The notes under the pieces were generated by a model. It was not told the DNA's origin, did no database searches, and was given only the letters and a program-made list of their open reading frames with translations. Position numbers and translations under genes: made by a program. This document shows, piece by piece, positions 32,505-40,144 of a DNA stretch of 45,659 nucleotides. The first letter of the stretch is position 1, and each line of letters opens with the position of its first letter. This stretch comes from Patescibacteria group bacterium (lineage in GTDB: Bacteria; Patescibacteria; UBA1384; XYA2-FULL-43-10; 1-14-0-10-43-13), in contig JAMCZZ010000037.1 of assembly GCA_023484645.1 (NCBI GenBank), forward strand, positions 1 through 45,659, written 5' to 3'.

Positions 32505-33089
32505 ATGATTATTGGCGTTGATATTGATGACGTGCTTGGCGAAACCAACATCGCTTTTGATGATTTCCATAATAAAAAATACGGTACTAATTTTAAGAAA
32601 GAAGATCATTTCACCTTTAACTTAGATGAAGTCTGGGATCTCCCTAGAGAAGAAATGGTAAAACGTCTCCGAGCCTTCTTTTCTGAGGGACATTACATAA
32701 ATATTTCACCTGTACTAGGATCTGAAAAGGCTTTGAGAGAACTCTCAAAAAAGCATGAAATAAAAATTATTACTGCCCGAATGGAAGACTTTAAAAATCA
32801 AACATTGGAATGGCTTAATAAACATTATGGCGAAATTACACTTGAAGTTCATCATGCCAATCACTATTATGGTTTAAACAATGAAACAAAATCAGATATT
32901 TGTGTAAGGCTTGGGGTTGAAATGTTAATTGACGACTGCTTGGAATTCTCTCTGGAATGCGCCGAAAAAGAGATCAAAGTTCTTCTTCTTGATAACCCAT
33001 GGAATCAAATGGACAACCTCCCAAAGAATGTTACACGGGTAAGCGATTGGAATAATATTATAACTCATATAAAAGCTCTAAATAATTAG
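32505..33089 (+). CDS. HAD-superfamily 5'-nucleotidase (NT5C/deoxyribonucleotidase-like)
   Basis: 194 aa with AGGGAAAT before the ATG. The HAD catalytic aspartates are Asp6 and Asp8 in GVDIDDVLGE; motif II is in IKIITARMED, and the C-terminal motif is MLIDDCLEFSLECAE. The small helical cap and length match the 5'(3')-deoxyribonucleotidase/NT5C group, which removes phosphate from nucleoside monophosphates. It follows grpE by 27 bases and ends 2 bases before a strong hairpin, so it probably shares the grpE transcript. Confidence 0.85.
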   Translation: MIIGVDIDDVLGETNIAFDDFHNKKYGTNFKKEDHFTFNLDEVWDLPREEMVKRLRAFFSEGHYINISPVLGSEKALRELSKKHEIKIITARMEDFKNQTLEWLNKHYGEITLEVHHANHYYGLNNETKSDICVRLGVEMLIDDCLEFSLECAEKEIKVLLLDNPWNQMDNLPKNVTRVSDWNNIITHIKALNN

Positions 33090-33090
33090 A

Positions 33091-33120
33091 AGATCCTTGC
33101 CAATATTTTGGCAAGGATCT
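33091..33120. terminator. 13-bp hairpin between convergent genes
   Basis: AGATCCTTGCCAA (33091-33103) pairs perfectly with TTGGCAAGGATCT (33108-33120) around a 4-base loop. It lies immediately after the nucleotidase stop (33089) and before the stop of the convergent gene at 33131, so it can serve both. The T run is poor. Confidence 0.7.
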
Positions 33121-33130
33121 CTGTTCTCCC

Positions 33131-33691
33131 TCATCTGTCTTTCTCTATTTTCTGCCTCGTTCCCTCGAGGTTCTTTTTGATGCGATACAGTTGAAGCATC
33201 TGAGCAATACGATTACTGCGCAGAAGCTGGGTTTTCCAGTTGTCCCGCCGCTTAAAGGCGACGACTTCGAAAGATGCTCCTTCTGAATAATGCTTGGCAA
33301 GCCACCGAGTCTTTCTCTCTCGAGCCTTGTCGCAGATTATCACAAGATGAAGCTTAAAGCCGGGAAACCGATCATCATTCCACTCGAAACAACGCTGTAC
33401 GATTGAAATCGTTGACTTCTCGTAGATTTTTGTGATGGTCAGCAGACATCCACCAGGCAGCCTTCCAGCCAGTCGCCTATTCATGGCCTCAGCAATCGAA
33501 TCAGCCTCAACGACGCCCTTAGTATCCTTCATCCCACCGCAAACCAGAAGATCAAGTGATTCCGGTTTCTGCTCAATAATGAACTTAGCCACCGCATCAA
33601 GATACTCTGTGATGCCAGCGAACTCCCGCGCAGTCCTCACTTCCGGATCATCACTTCCATAGCAATGCATACAAACGATCACTATGCTCAC
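33131..33691 (-). CDS. DUF218/YdcF-like protein, possibly transferred singleton
   Basis: 186 aa. The pattern LLVCGGMKDTKGVVEADSIAEAM, then YEKSTISIVQRCFEW and IICDKARERKTRWLAKHY, resembles the DUF218 (SanA/YdcF) fold with its GG, EA, E-x-S-T and late Arg/His positions. The longest frame starts at GTG 33691, but AAAGGGG then has no spacing; the GTG at 33682 is better placed. Codon use is visibly more GC-rich than that of the neighbours. It stands alone with its own TTGACA promoter and a shared hairpin terminator. No transmembrane segment. Function unknown. Confidence 0.6.
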   Translation of the reverse strand: MSIVIVCMHCYGSDDPEVRTAREFAGITEYLDAVAKFIIEQKPESLDLLVCGGMKDTKGVVEADSIAEAMNRRLAGRLPGGCLLTITKIYEKSTISIVQRCFEWNDDRFPGFKLHLVIICDKARERKTRWLAKHYSEGASFEVVAFKRRDNWKTQLLRSNRIAQMLQLYRIKKNLEGTRQKIEKDR

Positions 33692-33706
33692 CCCTTTCCG
33701 TGCTTG

Positions 33707-33735
33707 TTTTTATCACAAATAATAACTTCTGTCAA
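33707..33735 (-). promoter_or_regulatory. Promoter of the DUF218-like gene
   Basis: Minus-strand TTGACA (33735-33730), 17-base spacer, TAAAAA (33712-33707). The -35 is a perfect consensus. The predicted leader is short (about 10-20 bases) and holds AAAGGGG. Confidence 0.5.
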
Positions 33736-33871
33736 TGACAAGGCTGACACGTAGCACTCCTTAATAAGTATTCTTATTTTTTATAAAATATTTTATATAA
33801 TTCAGGACTATGTTTTGTCATAATTGGGAAAGCTGAACGATTGGAATATTTAGCGACTGCTTTTTAGACTG

Positions 33872-33900
33872 TTGACAAAATGTAAAGCATACTTTACATT
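33872..33900 (+). promoter_or_regulatory. dnaK promoter with an inverted-repeat operator between -35 and -10
   Basis: TTGACA (33872-33877), 17-base spacer and TACATT (33895-33900). AATGTAAAG (33879-33887) and CTTTACATT (33892-33900) form a perfect 9-bp inverted repeat with CATA between, overlapping the spacer and -10. This is a classic repressor position. It is not CIRCE (TTAGCACTC-N9-GAGTGCTAA) and no hrcA gene is in the window. Confidence 0.65.
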
Positions 33901-33922
33901 ATAAGTAATATAAAAAATATCC

Positions 33923-33957
33923 TTCGAATGAAATGAGAAGTTCTCACTTCGCTCGAA
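33923..33957 (+). repeat. Imperfect 17-bp hairpin in the dnaK leader
   Basis: TTCGAATGAAATGAGAA (33923-33939) and TTCTCACTTCGCTCGAA (33941-33957) pair with three mismatches that become wobbles on the other strand. It lies within the predicted dnaK 5' UTR, 24 bases before the AAGGAG ribosome site. Its right half (GAGCGAAGTGAGAA on the minus strand) belongs to a word family also seen in grpE and the ComEC hydrolase gene. Confidence 0.5.
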
Positions 33958-33992
33958 CAATAAAAAATCACAATTAATTACAAGGAGCAAAT

Positions 33993-35906
33993 ATGGGTAA
34001 AATTATCGGAATTGACCTTGGTACGACCAACTCTGCTTTGGCTGTTATGGAAGGCGGAGAAGCTAAGATTATTTCAACTGCTGAAGGCGGAAGAACTTGT
34101 CCTTCAATGGTTGCACAAACTAAAAAAGGTGATCGACTAGTCGGCCAATTGGCAAAAAGACAAGCTGTTACTAATTCTGAAAATACAATTTTTTCAGTAA
34201 AAAGATTTATCGGCCGCAAATTCGACGATCCTGAAGTACAGGCAGATTTGAAAAAAATGCCTTACAAAAGCGTGAAAGCAAAAGACGGATCAGTCCGAAT
34301 TGTTATGGATGGCAAAGAATACAGCGCTCAAGAAATTTCAGCTTTCATCCTACAAAAATTAAAAACAGACGCTGAAACATATCTTGGCGACAAGGTGACA
34401 GAAGCCGTCATTACAGTTCCTGCCTATTTTAATGATTCGCAAAGACAGGCAACAAAAGATGCCGGCGAAATTGCCGGGCTAACCGTCAAAAGAATTATCA
34501 ACGAGCCAACTGCTGCTGCGCTTGCTTATGGACTAGAAAAGAATAAGAGTGAAAAAATCGCAGTTTACGACTTCGGTGGTGGAACATTTGACATTACTAT
34601 TTTGGAATTAGGCGACGGCGTTTTTGAAGTATTGTCTACTAATGGCGACACTCACCTTGGTGGTGATGACGTTGACCAAGTGATCATGGATTACATTATT
34701 GACGAGTTTAAAAAGGATCAAGGAATTGATCTTCACTCAGACAAAGCTGCTATCCAGCGTGTAAAAGAAGCTGCCGAAAAAGCAAAGATTGAACTTTCAA
34801 CTACAACTCAATCAGAAATCAATCTACCTTTTGTTACAGCCGACGCTTCTGGACCAAAACATTTACAAATGACTCTATCAAGAGCTCAATTAGAAAAATT
34901 GACCGGTCCATTTATTGAAAGATCAAAAAAGCCTTGTGAAATCGTTTTGAAAGACGCAAAGCTTTCCGCTTCTGATATTAATGAAATAATTCTTGTCGGC
35001 GGAATGACTAGAATGCCGGCAATTCGAGAATTTGTTAAAAAATTCTTCGGCAAAGAGCCAAATTATTCTGTCAACCCTGACGAAGCTGTTGCAATCGGCG
35101 CAGCAATTCAAGGCGGCGTTCTTGGCGGCGAAGTAAAAGATCTCTTGCTTTTAGATGTAACTCCCCTATCTTTAGGTATTGAGACGCTCGGCGGAGTTTC
35201 AACAAAGTTGATTGAGAAGAACACAACTATCCCGACTTCAAAATCTCAAGTTTTCTCAACTGCAGCCGACAATCAAACTCAAGTTGATATTCATGTTCTT
35301 CAAGGAGAACGCGAAATGGCTGCCGACAATAAGACATTAGGCAGATTTATTCTCGATGGAATTCCACCGGCACCGCGAGGCATCCCACAAGTTGAAGTTA
35401 CCTTCGATATTGATGCCAACGGCATAACCCACGTAAAGGCCCAGGATAAAGCAACCGGCAAAGAACAGAAAATTACAATCACAAGCTCGTCTGGACTTTC
35501 CAAAGAAGAGATCGAGAAGATGAAGCAAGATGCCGAAGCTCATGCTGATGAAGATAAGAAAAAGCGTGAATTGATCGAAGCAAAAAACATGGCAGACAGC
35601 TTGATCTACACCGCTGAAAAAACTTTGAGCGATGCTGGCGACAAAGCTGATTCAAACTTAAAGAGCGATGTTGAAGCTAAAATAAAAGCGCTTAAAGAAG
35701 TTAAGGATACTGACAAACTTGAGGAAATTAAGACTCAAACTGAATCCCTAAGCAAAACCCTTCAAGAACTAGGCGCTAAAATGTACCAGCAAGCACCCGG
35801 GCAGGATACAGCGGGACAGAATACAGATAACAGTGAAGCAGAAAGCAAAGAACAGGATACTAAAGAGGGTTCTGAAGAGAAAAAAGATGAGACTGACAAT
35901 TCCTAA
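33993..35906 (+). CDS. dnaK: DnaK, Hsp70 chaperone
   Basis: 637 aa, full length, with AAGGAG 5 bases before the ATG. The nucleotide-binding domain has [41 protein letters not shown] and [12 protein letters not shown]; the linker [19 protein letters not shown] and substrate domain follow. The C-terminal tail is acidic and Gln/Glu-rich. It refolds proteins with DnaJ and GrpE, both encoded nearby. The upstream inverted repeat implies repressor control. A CCCAATGAC/GTCATTGGG hairpin (35948-35989) separates it from dnaJ. Confidence 0.98.
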   Translation: MGKIIGIDLGTTNSALAVMEGGEAKIISTAEGGRTCPSMVAQTKKGDRLVGQLAKRQAVTNSENTIFSVKRFIGRKFDDPEVQADLKKMPYKSVKAKDGSVRIVMDGKEYSAQEISAFILQKLKTDAETYLGDKVTEAVITVPAYFNDSQRQATKDAGEIAGLTVKRIINEPTAAALAYGLEKNKSEKIAVYDFGGGTFDITILELGDGVFEVLSTNGDTHLGGDDVDQVIMDYIIDEFKKDQGIDLHSDKAAIQRVKEAAEKAKIELSTTTQSEINLPFVTADASGPKHLQMTLSRAQLEKLTGPFIERSKKPCEIVLKDAKLSASDINEIILVGGMTRMPAIREFVKKFFGKEPNYSVNPDEAVAIGAAIQGGVLGGEVKDLLLLDVTPLSLGIETLGGVSTKLIEKNTTIPTSKSQVFSTAADNQTQVDIHVLQGEREMAADNKTLGRFILDGIPPAPRGIPQVEVTFDIDANGITHVKAQDKATGKEQKITITSSSGLSKEEIEKMKQDAEAHADEDKKKRELIEAKNMADSLIYTAEKTLSDAGDKADSNLKSDVEAKIKALKEVKDTDKLEEIKTQTESLSKTLQELGAKMYQQAPGQDTAGQNTDNSEAESKEQDTKEGSEEKKDETDNS

Positions 35907-35947
35907 TTTCTAATATCTAATTTCTAATCAAATCCCAAATCCCAATT

Positions 35948-35989
35948 CCCAATGACCAAATTAAAGGGTGAAATAAATACGTCATTGGG
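35948..35989 (+). terminator. Hairpin between dnaK and dnaJ
   Basis: CCCAATGAC (35948-35956) pairs with GTCATTGGG (35981-35989), followed by TTTTGG. The 24-base loop and short T run make it a weak terminator or an RNA processing site that could lower dnaJ expression relative to dnaK. Confidence 0.4.
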
Positions 35990-36001
35990 TTTTGGTTATT
36001 G

Positions 36002-36037
36002 ATTAGATCAATTAGGTCAATTAGAATAATTAGGTCA
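36002..36037 (+). repeat. Four tandem copies of a 9-mer (ATTAGGTCA-like)
   Basis: ATTAGATCA, ATTAGGTCA, ATTAGAATA and ATTAGGTCA run head to tail from 36002 to 36037, just before the dnaJ ATG. Because 9 is a multiple of 3, the array creates an in-frame [12 protein letters not shown] extension that is almost certainly not part of DnaJ. Confidence 0.7.
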
Positions 36038-36052
36038 ATTAACTTTATTTAC

Positions 36053-36712
36053 ATGGCCAAAGATTTTTACGAAACACTTGGCGTCTCTAAAAGCGCTTCC
36101 ACAGACGAAATAAAAAAAGCTTACAGAAAGCTTGCTTTAAAGTACCATCCAGATACAAATGGCAATATACATAATCCGGAAGCTGATAAGAAATTTAAAG
36201 AAATAAGTGAAGCTTATCAGGTTCTTTCTGATCCGCAAAAGCGCACTCAGTACGACCAATTCGGTCATGCTGGTTACACGGGAAGACAGCAAACCGGCGG
36301 TGGAGCTGGAGGTTTTGGAGGGTTTGGCGGTTTTGATTTTTCTGATTTCTCTCAGAGCGGCTTTGGAGGATTCGGCGGGTTGGGAGATATTTTTGAAGAA
36401 TTTTTTGGCGCTCAATTTTCTCAAGTTCAAGCTGAATTATCCATTACTCCTGCTCAAGCCGTACTCGGAGACAAAATTAGAGTCAATGTCGGTGCAGAAA
36501 CTCTTGAATTTGAATTACCCGCAGGAACACAAGATGGCAGTTCATTTCGTTTTCCCGGAAAAGGAAAATCTTATCATGGGGGCAAAAAAGGCGACCTCAT
36601 ATTGACAATACGCGTTGAACTACCGAAACGATTATCTCGAGAACAAAAAGAACTCTGGGAAAAGTTAAAGAATCTCGACAAGGGCGGCAAAAAGAGCTGG
36701 TTCGGGCTCTAA
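36053..36712 (+). CDS. dnaJ: DnaJ-family co-chaperone without zinc finger (shortened)
   Basis: 219 aa from the ATG at 36053, where [16 protein letters not shown] begins. The J domain (1-70) has the HPD motif at 32-34, followed by a long Gly/Phe region (about 75-120) and a single C-terminal beta-domain (about 125-205, [14 protein letters not shown] and [17 protein letters not shown]). There is no CxxCxGxG zinc-finger module and only one of the usual two substrate-binding domains, so it is shorter than both DnaJ (about 375 aa) and CbpA (about 306 aa). It stimulates DnaK ATPase. The dnaK gene is directly upstream. Confidence 0.88.
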   Translation: MAKDFYETLGVSKSASTDEIKKAYRKLALKYHPDTNGNIHNPEADKKFKEISEAYQVLSDPQKRTQYDQFGHAGYTGRQQTGGGAGGFGGFGGFDFSDFSQSGFGGFGGLGDIFEEFFGAQFSQVQAELSITPAQAVLGDKIRVNVGAETLEFELPAGTQDGSSFRFPGKGKSYHGGKKGDLILTIRVELPKRLSREQKELWEKLKNLDKGGKKSWFGL

Positions 36713-36731
36713 ACCAATCGATTTATCCCCG

Positions 36732-36761
36732 TTGACACTAGTCCTCGCTTTGAGAGATAAT
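36732..36761 (+). promoter_or_regulatory. Promoter upstream of the membrane-protein pair
   Basis: TTGACA (36732-36737), 18-base spacer and GATAAT (36756-36761) lie 20 bases after the dnaJ stop. They predict a start near 36769 and a structured leader of about 75 bases. Confidence 0.6.
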
Positions 36762-36782
36762 AGAGATATCATAAATATATTC

Positions 36783-36830
36783 GCCCCACTTCGCCTTTTA
36801 GGCTACGAGGGGCAAACCCATAAAGGGTTT
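36783..36830 (+). promoter_or_regulatory. Structured leader with two hairpins before the ribosome site
   Basis: GCCCC (36783-36787) pairs with GGGGC (36809-36813), enclosing a smaller GCCT/AGGC hairpin (36793-36803). AAACCC (36814-36819) pairs with GGGTTT (36825-36830), whose 3' side touches the GGAGGGG ribosome site at 36831. This layout could control translation of the next gene. It does not match a riboswitch I know. Confidence 0.45.
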
Positions 36831-36843
36831 GGAGGGGAATTGG

Positions 36844-37347
36844 ATGCAACAGCTCCCTAGTGTTGATATCTTCATAGGGCTTCTGTTTATAGTAGGAATT
36901 GGTTATGGCTTTATCTTAAGACGGGATAAAACCATTACTACTTTGTGCTCCGCTTACATCGGATTAGTTATTGCCTCCAGCTTTTCAGAAACTGTTTTTA
37001 AATTCTTCAACGGGAATTCAACCATCGGCAACCAAATCTGGATCCGTTCAAACGCCTCCGTATCCACAATCTCAATTATTCTATTTTTGCTATGTATTGC
37101 TTTGATTTCCGGCGCTATTCAGTCATCTAGCACACGATCGGGCGATATTGGCGCATTTGAAGTTTTGATTTATAGCAGCCTAACTGTTGCTCTAGTTATT
37201 TCCTCTGTACTCAATTTCCTGCCACCTGAAGTAAGGACTAACTATATTGGGGTATCACGCTTGGCAAAAATGATGTTTGATTTCAGGCCTTTGATAATTA
37301 TCGGCGCCCCGTTGACACTGGTGATTTTGAATTTCAGGAGAAAGTAA
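36844..37347 (+). CDS. Four-TM membrane protein, unknown
   Basis: 167 aa from the ATG at 36844, chosen because GGAGGGG lies 6-7 bases upstream; a TTG five codons earlier overlaps that site. Hydrophobic helices occur near residues 7-24, 33-50, 73-95, 105-130 and 145-160, with a loop RRDKTI after the first. It overlaps the next gene by one base (TAATG), so the two are translationally coupled. CvpA-like small membrane proteins have a comparable layout, but I see no decisive motif. Confidence 0.68.
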   Translation: MQQLPSVDIFIGLLFIVGIGYGFILRRDKTITTLCSAYIGLVIASSFSETVFKFFNGNSTIGNQIWIRSNASVSTISIILFLLCIALISGAIQSSSTRSGDIGAFEVLIYSSLTVALVISSVLNFLPPEVRTNYIGVSRLAKMMFDFRPLIIIGAPLTLVILNFRRK

Positions 37348-38915
37348 TGGACAATGATCAACAAGAGGAATTCACGATCAATAAAATAAATGGCAAAAAG
37401 ATCGAAGAAGCTACAGAAAATGAAGGATTTTCAACTCTAACGTCTCTCCGATCGAGCAAACCTCTCTCTGTGCCATATCGGTCCGATACATCACCACTAA
37501 CTCCCAATCTAACAAAAGCAAGATATTTCCTAATACTGCTTTTGGTAACAACATGTATCAATTTATTGTACTACAGTTATTTTTATCGGCCTATTTTAAG
37601 GTCTCTTGAGTTTTTTGAGCTCGGAGACTCTATGATTTTCTTTAATATACAGCAAGCCTTTATAATTCGCTTTTTTCCAATAATTCTTGCTTTTTTATCT
37701 ATCGTTTTTTTTATTTCTTATGCCAGATCACTCACAAAAATTATTTCTAAGACAATAATTTTTCTGGTTTTTATTGGATCGTTCAGTCTGTCATACTGTA
37801 GTCTATATATTGGAAACTATCTGTTTTTGTTAGATGAAGTAAGGCATTACAAGAACAATTTGAAATTAGATAAATCCCAAGAAACAATTGATACAGATTC
37901 TAGCGATGTCTTTTTGATTTGGTCAAGAGACTATGGTTACACTTCTAACCTAATGAAATTTAACACAGGAAATGGCAAAACAACCGAGGTTACACAATTC
38001 CGTGATCAAGAAGTTAAAGTAAGTGAAAACAATCGGGTAATCGTAGGAAATGATCATAACAATCCCAGGTTATTGATCTATGATTTAGCTAATCAATCAA
38101 AATTGGAATTAATATCAAACAATCTACGAAATAGCCCTTACTATGATAGCTCTTATAATGATGGGACTTTTTCTAATGATCAAGAATATTATTTTGATAA
38201 AAGATTTGAAATTGGGGAAAATTTGTTATTTTTCCATCAAGCAGGTCTCAAAATAAAAATTAATATTCCAGACAAAAAGATCACTACGGATTTAATCCCT
38301 TACAAAAATGTCTCTTTGGGAAAAAGAAATGTGCACCAAAATATTTCCGAAGAAAAACATTACAAAATAAGTGATAATTATTATTTTAGTCGCAAATATA
38401 CTATTAAAGACAATGGAGATCAGTATTTCGCAATGAGCCAATGCCCCAAAGAATATTCTTTTTCTGGAACTGAACCTGATTCATTTGAAGCAGATAATGA
38501 TCCATGCGTTAAATCTGCAATTAATAATGTGATTGCATTAAAAAAATCAGGTGAATCAAATTTCAATATAATATTTGATTTGGCAACTGGTTTACCCGAA
38601 AAAGCAACAATGGATGGTATTTCAAGAAGTATTGATGAGCGAGTCATTACTGATTTCAGGCAAATTCCATTTGCAGATGGTTTGTTCGTTACACTTGTCA
38701 ACAAGATAAAATCCACGCCAGAAGAAATAAAAGAAAAAAAAGATGAAGAATCTAATGGTGTATACTATTCTGGCGAAACGTTGTATTATCAGTATACTCA
38801 TACTGTTTTATATGTTAGCGAAAATGATGTAAAGAAAGTTAATGATTTTGTTACTGTTATTAATGAGAAAGATGGTAATGAATATTACGGAGAAAATTTC
38901 TTCCCTTACAAATAA
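37347..38915 (+). CDS. Three-TM protein with large extracytoplasmic domain, unknown
   Basis: 522 aa. A cytosolic N-terminal segment (1-58) is acidic then Ser/Pro-rich. Three helices follow (about 58-80, 105-127 and 133-156). Residues about 175-520 form a soluble domain with repeated beta-like units (DVFLIWSRDYGYTSNLMKF, RLLIYDLANQSKLELIS) that recall TolB-like beta-propeller blades. Two Cys lie in MSQCPKEYS and NDPCVKS. Coupled to the upstream gene by a 1-base overlap. Function unknown; a sensor or surface-binding role is only a guess. Confidence 0.65.
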   Translation: MDNDQQEEFTINKINGKKIEEATENEGFSTLTSLRSSKPLSVPYRSDTSPLTPNLTKARYFLILLLVTTCINLLYYSYFYRPILRSLEFFELGDSMIFFNIQQAFIIRFFPIILAFLSIVFFISYARSLTKIISKTIIFLVFIGSFSLSYCSLYIGNYLFLLDEVRHYKNNLKLDKSQETIDTDSSDVFLIWSRDYGYTSNLMKFNTGNGKTTEVTQFRDQEVKVSENNRVIVGNDHNNPRLLIYDLANQSKLELISNNLRNSPYYDSSYNDGTFSNDQEYYFDKRFEIGENLLFFHQAGLKIKINIPDKKITTDLIPYKNVSLGKRNVHQNISEEKHYKISDNYYFSRKYTIKDNGDQYFAMSQCPKEYSFSGTEPDSFEADNDPCVKSAINNVIALKKSGESNFNIIFDLATGLPEKATMDGISRSIDERVITDFRQIPFADGLFVTLVNKIKSTPEEIKEKKDEESNGVYYSGETLYYQYTHTVLYVSENDVKKVNDFVTVINEKDGNEYYGENFFPYK

Positions 38916-38925
38916 CAAAATAACT

Positions 38926-39294
38926 ATGTTTATTTTTCGTTGGTTTTTAACTGCATTAATTCTTCTTCTCGTTTCCTATGTCGTCCCAGGTGTTACATTT
39001 TCAGGCACATGGTCTCTTTTAATCACCGCCATAGTTCTTGGACTAGTCAATGCTTTGGTCCGCCCAATTCTTTTGATTTTAACATTACCAATTAACTTAC
39101 TAACACTTGGATTATTTACTTTCATTATAAATGCACTCATGTTCTGGCTGGTGAGCTCAATTGTTAAAGGTTTCGAGATTAAAGATTTTGCCTCAGCTTT
39201 TTGGGGTGCACTGGTTTATTGGATCTTGGTAATGTTCATTGATTTCCTCGGAACAAAAAACAAAGTTACAAAAGCCAAAATCTCTAAGCGTTAA
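38926..39294 (+). CDS. Phage holin family 4-type (PF04020-like) membrane protein
   Basis: 122 aa from the ATG at 38926, 10 bases after the preceding stop; the frame runs 28 codons further into that gene. Four helices with the family hallmarks RWFLTALILLLVSYVVPGV, ALVRPILLILTLPINLLTLGLF and INALMFWLVSSIVKGF. Despite the holin name these are common chromosomal membrane proteins of unknown function, and no phage genes surround it. A basic tail (KNKVTKAKISKR) ends the protein. Confidence 0.85.
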   Translation: MFIFRWFLTALILLLVSYVVPGVTFSGTWSLLITAIVLGLVNALVRPILLILTLPINLLTLGLFTFIINALMFWLVSSIVKGFEIKDFASAFWGALVYWILVMFIDFLGTKNKVTKAKISKR

Positions 39295-39362
39295 AAGCCA
39301 CAAATACTATTACCTGAGTATAAAAAGACTAGTTAATAACTAATCTTTTTTGATATACTTGA

Positions 39363-39391
39363 TTGAAACGTTTTTAAATTATTGCTATATT
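39363..39391 (+). promoter_or_regulatory. Promoter of the zinc-ribbon singleton
   Basis: TTGAAA (39363-39368), 17-base spacer and TATATT (39386-39391). The predicted start near 39398 lies downstream of the ATG at 39350 and upstream of AAAGGGGG, which supports a TTG start at 39419. Confidence 0.6.
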
Positions 39392-39418
39392 GAATCTAGT
39401 CAAAGGGGGATAGTAAAA

Positions 39419-39709
39419 TTGAATATTAAATCATGGGGAGAGCAAGCAATCCCCCAAGTACATCAGAGATCGTATTTCTACAATTGCCCAACTGAGAATT
39501 GTATAAACAGCACAAGAACTCGGTTTGACGAAAGCCTTAATGTGAAACTCATAGGTTTCACCGCAAATCCTCCTGAGAAATACTTACGCGACAAAAGAAG
39601 CCCTTATATCGCGTTATTTCTCTGTGCGGAATGCAACAGGAAATATTGGTACCATGTAAACGATTACTGGGTACAAGAGATGAAAGATAAGGGTCTCTGG
39701 CCGACTTGA
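39419..39709 (+). CDS. Small zinc-ribbon-like protein
   Basis: 96 aa from TTG 39419, preceded by AAAGGGGG at a 9-base spacing; the longer frame from 39350 starts before the promoter. The product has paired cysteines: YNCPTENC (C-x4-C) and LCAECNRKYW (C-x2-C), which would form a zinc ribbon, and an aromatic-rich end (YWYHVNDYWVQ). It stands alone with private promoter and terminator. Nucleic-acid or protein binding is possible. No family recognised. Confidence 0.62.
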   Translation: MNIKSWGEQAIPQVHQRSYFYNCPTENCINSTRTRFDESLNVKLIGFTANPPEKYLRDKRSPYIALFLCAECNRKYWYHVNDYWVQEMKDKGLWPT

Positions 39710-39739
39710 CCAGCCGTGAATTATTGCGTGCTGGTTTTT
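39709..39739 (+). terminator. Terminator of the zinc-ribbon singleton
   Basis: ACCAGC (39709-39714) pairs with GCTGGT (39730-39735) and is followed by TTTT. The stem begins at the last base of the stop codon. Short stem with a 15-base loop. Confidence 0.5.
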
Positions 39740-39806
39740 GCTTAGATCCTTCACTTTATTCAGGATGACTATTCAAGCTCAGGTTTTTTTATACTCAAAT
39801 CCCAAG

Positions 39807-39835
39807 TTGACTTTTTTGCCCAAAAAAGCTATTAT
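39807..39835 (+). promoter_or_regulatory. Promoter of the tRNA-Lys gene
   Basis: TTGACT (39807-39812), 17-base spacer and TATTAT (39830-39835), 31 bases before the tRNA 5' end. This leaves a leader of about 25 bases for RNase P to remove. Confidence 0.65.
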
Positions 39836-39866
39836 ATTTGAGTAATTTTATTTTGAATTATTTCAT

Positions 39867-39941
39867 GGGCTGTTAGCTCAATGGTAGAGCAGTGGCCTTT
39901 TAAGCCATTGGTTCTGGGTTCGAGTCCCAGGCGGCCCACCA
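39867..39941 (+). tRNA. tRNA-Lys (UUU anticodon)
   Basis: 75 nt with CCA encoded. Acceptor GGGCTGT pairs with GCGGCCC (two G.T wobbles), D arm GCTC/GAGC, anticodon stem GTGGC/GCCAT with loop CTTTTAA giving anticodon TTT, T arm CTGGG-TTCGAGT-CCCAG, discriminator A then CCA. It is followed at once by a strong hairpin terminator. Its last 12 bases plus the A run recur at 40101. Confidence 0.95.
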
Positions 39942-39976
39942 AAAAATAGACAGTGATTCGTTACTGGCTATTTTTT
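39941..39976 (+). terminator. Rho-independent terminator of tRNA-Lys with UUCG tetraloop
   Basis: The left arm AAAAAATAGACAGTGA (39941-39956) and right arm TTACTGGCTATTTTTT (39961-39976) pair with one A.G mismatch and a TTCG loop, ending in six T. The left arm begins at the terminal A of the tRNA. Confidence 0.9.
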
Positions 39977-40100
39977 GTTTGAGACGACTGGGACTGGGAA
40001 GGGGTCGGGAAACGGGAGTTTCCCGTGTAGGAAAATAATAGAAACCGTGGGTTTCTATAGCGAGCCCGCTATAGCATAGCGGAGTGCGAGTAGTCCTAAT
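39977..40100. other. GC-rich hairpin-dense segment between two tRNA 3' ends (candidate ncRNA or inserted element)
   Basis: This 124-base stretch has no ORF and is much richer in G and C than its surroundings. It holds a perfect 8-bp hairpin CGGGAAAC/GTTTCCCG with GGGA loop (40006-40025), a 9-bp hairpin ATAGAAACC/GGTTTCTAT with a 3-base loop (40038-40058), and TATAGCG/CGCTATA (40056-40073). GACGACT near 39983 can pair with AGTAGTC near 40090 with one mismatch, closing the whole. It is bounded by the tRNA-Lys terminator and a copy of the tRNA 3' end. It could be a small RNA, a decayed tRNA-like gene or a mini-element at an att site. Confidence 0.5.
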
Positions 40101-40117
40101 GGCGGCCCACCAAAAAA
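40101..40117 (+). repeat. Direct repeat of the tRNA-Lys 3' end
   Basis: GGCGGCCCACCAAAAAA at 40101-40117 is identical to 39930-39946, which spans the acceptor 3' strand, CCA and the first terminator bases. The preceding bases (GCGAGTAGTCC) also loosely resemble the tRNA T-arm. The copies are 171 bases apart. Confidence 0.85.
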
Positions 40118-40144
40118 AGATCAGTTATTAACTGGTCCTTTTTT
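40112..40144 (+). terminator. Second, diverged terminator after the repeated tRNA 3' end
   Basis: AAAAAAAGATCAGT (40112-40125) pairs with ACTGGTCCTTTTTT (40131-40144) with a T.G wobble and one mismatch around a 5-base loop. It shares the CAGT/ACTG core and A/T flanks with the tRNA-Lys terminator, so the duplication included the terminator. Confidence 0.8.

Noticed and set aside
33872..33900. CIRCE element at dnaK
   Set aside because: The inverted repeat sequence and its 4-base spacer do not match the CIRCE consensus with its 9-base spacer.
35999..36052. N-terminal extension of DnaJ ([10 protein letters not shown]...)
   Set aside because: It is the translation of the 9-mer tandem repeat from a TTG; the conserved J domain starts at the ATG at 36053.
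38926..39294. Prophage lysis gene (holin)
   Set aside because: The family name is misleading: no endolysin, tail, capsid, terminase or integrase genes are nearby.
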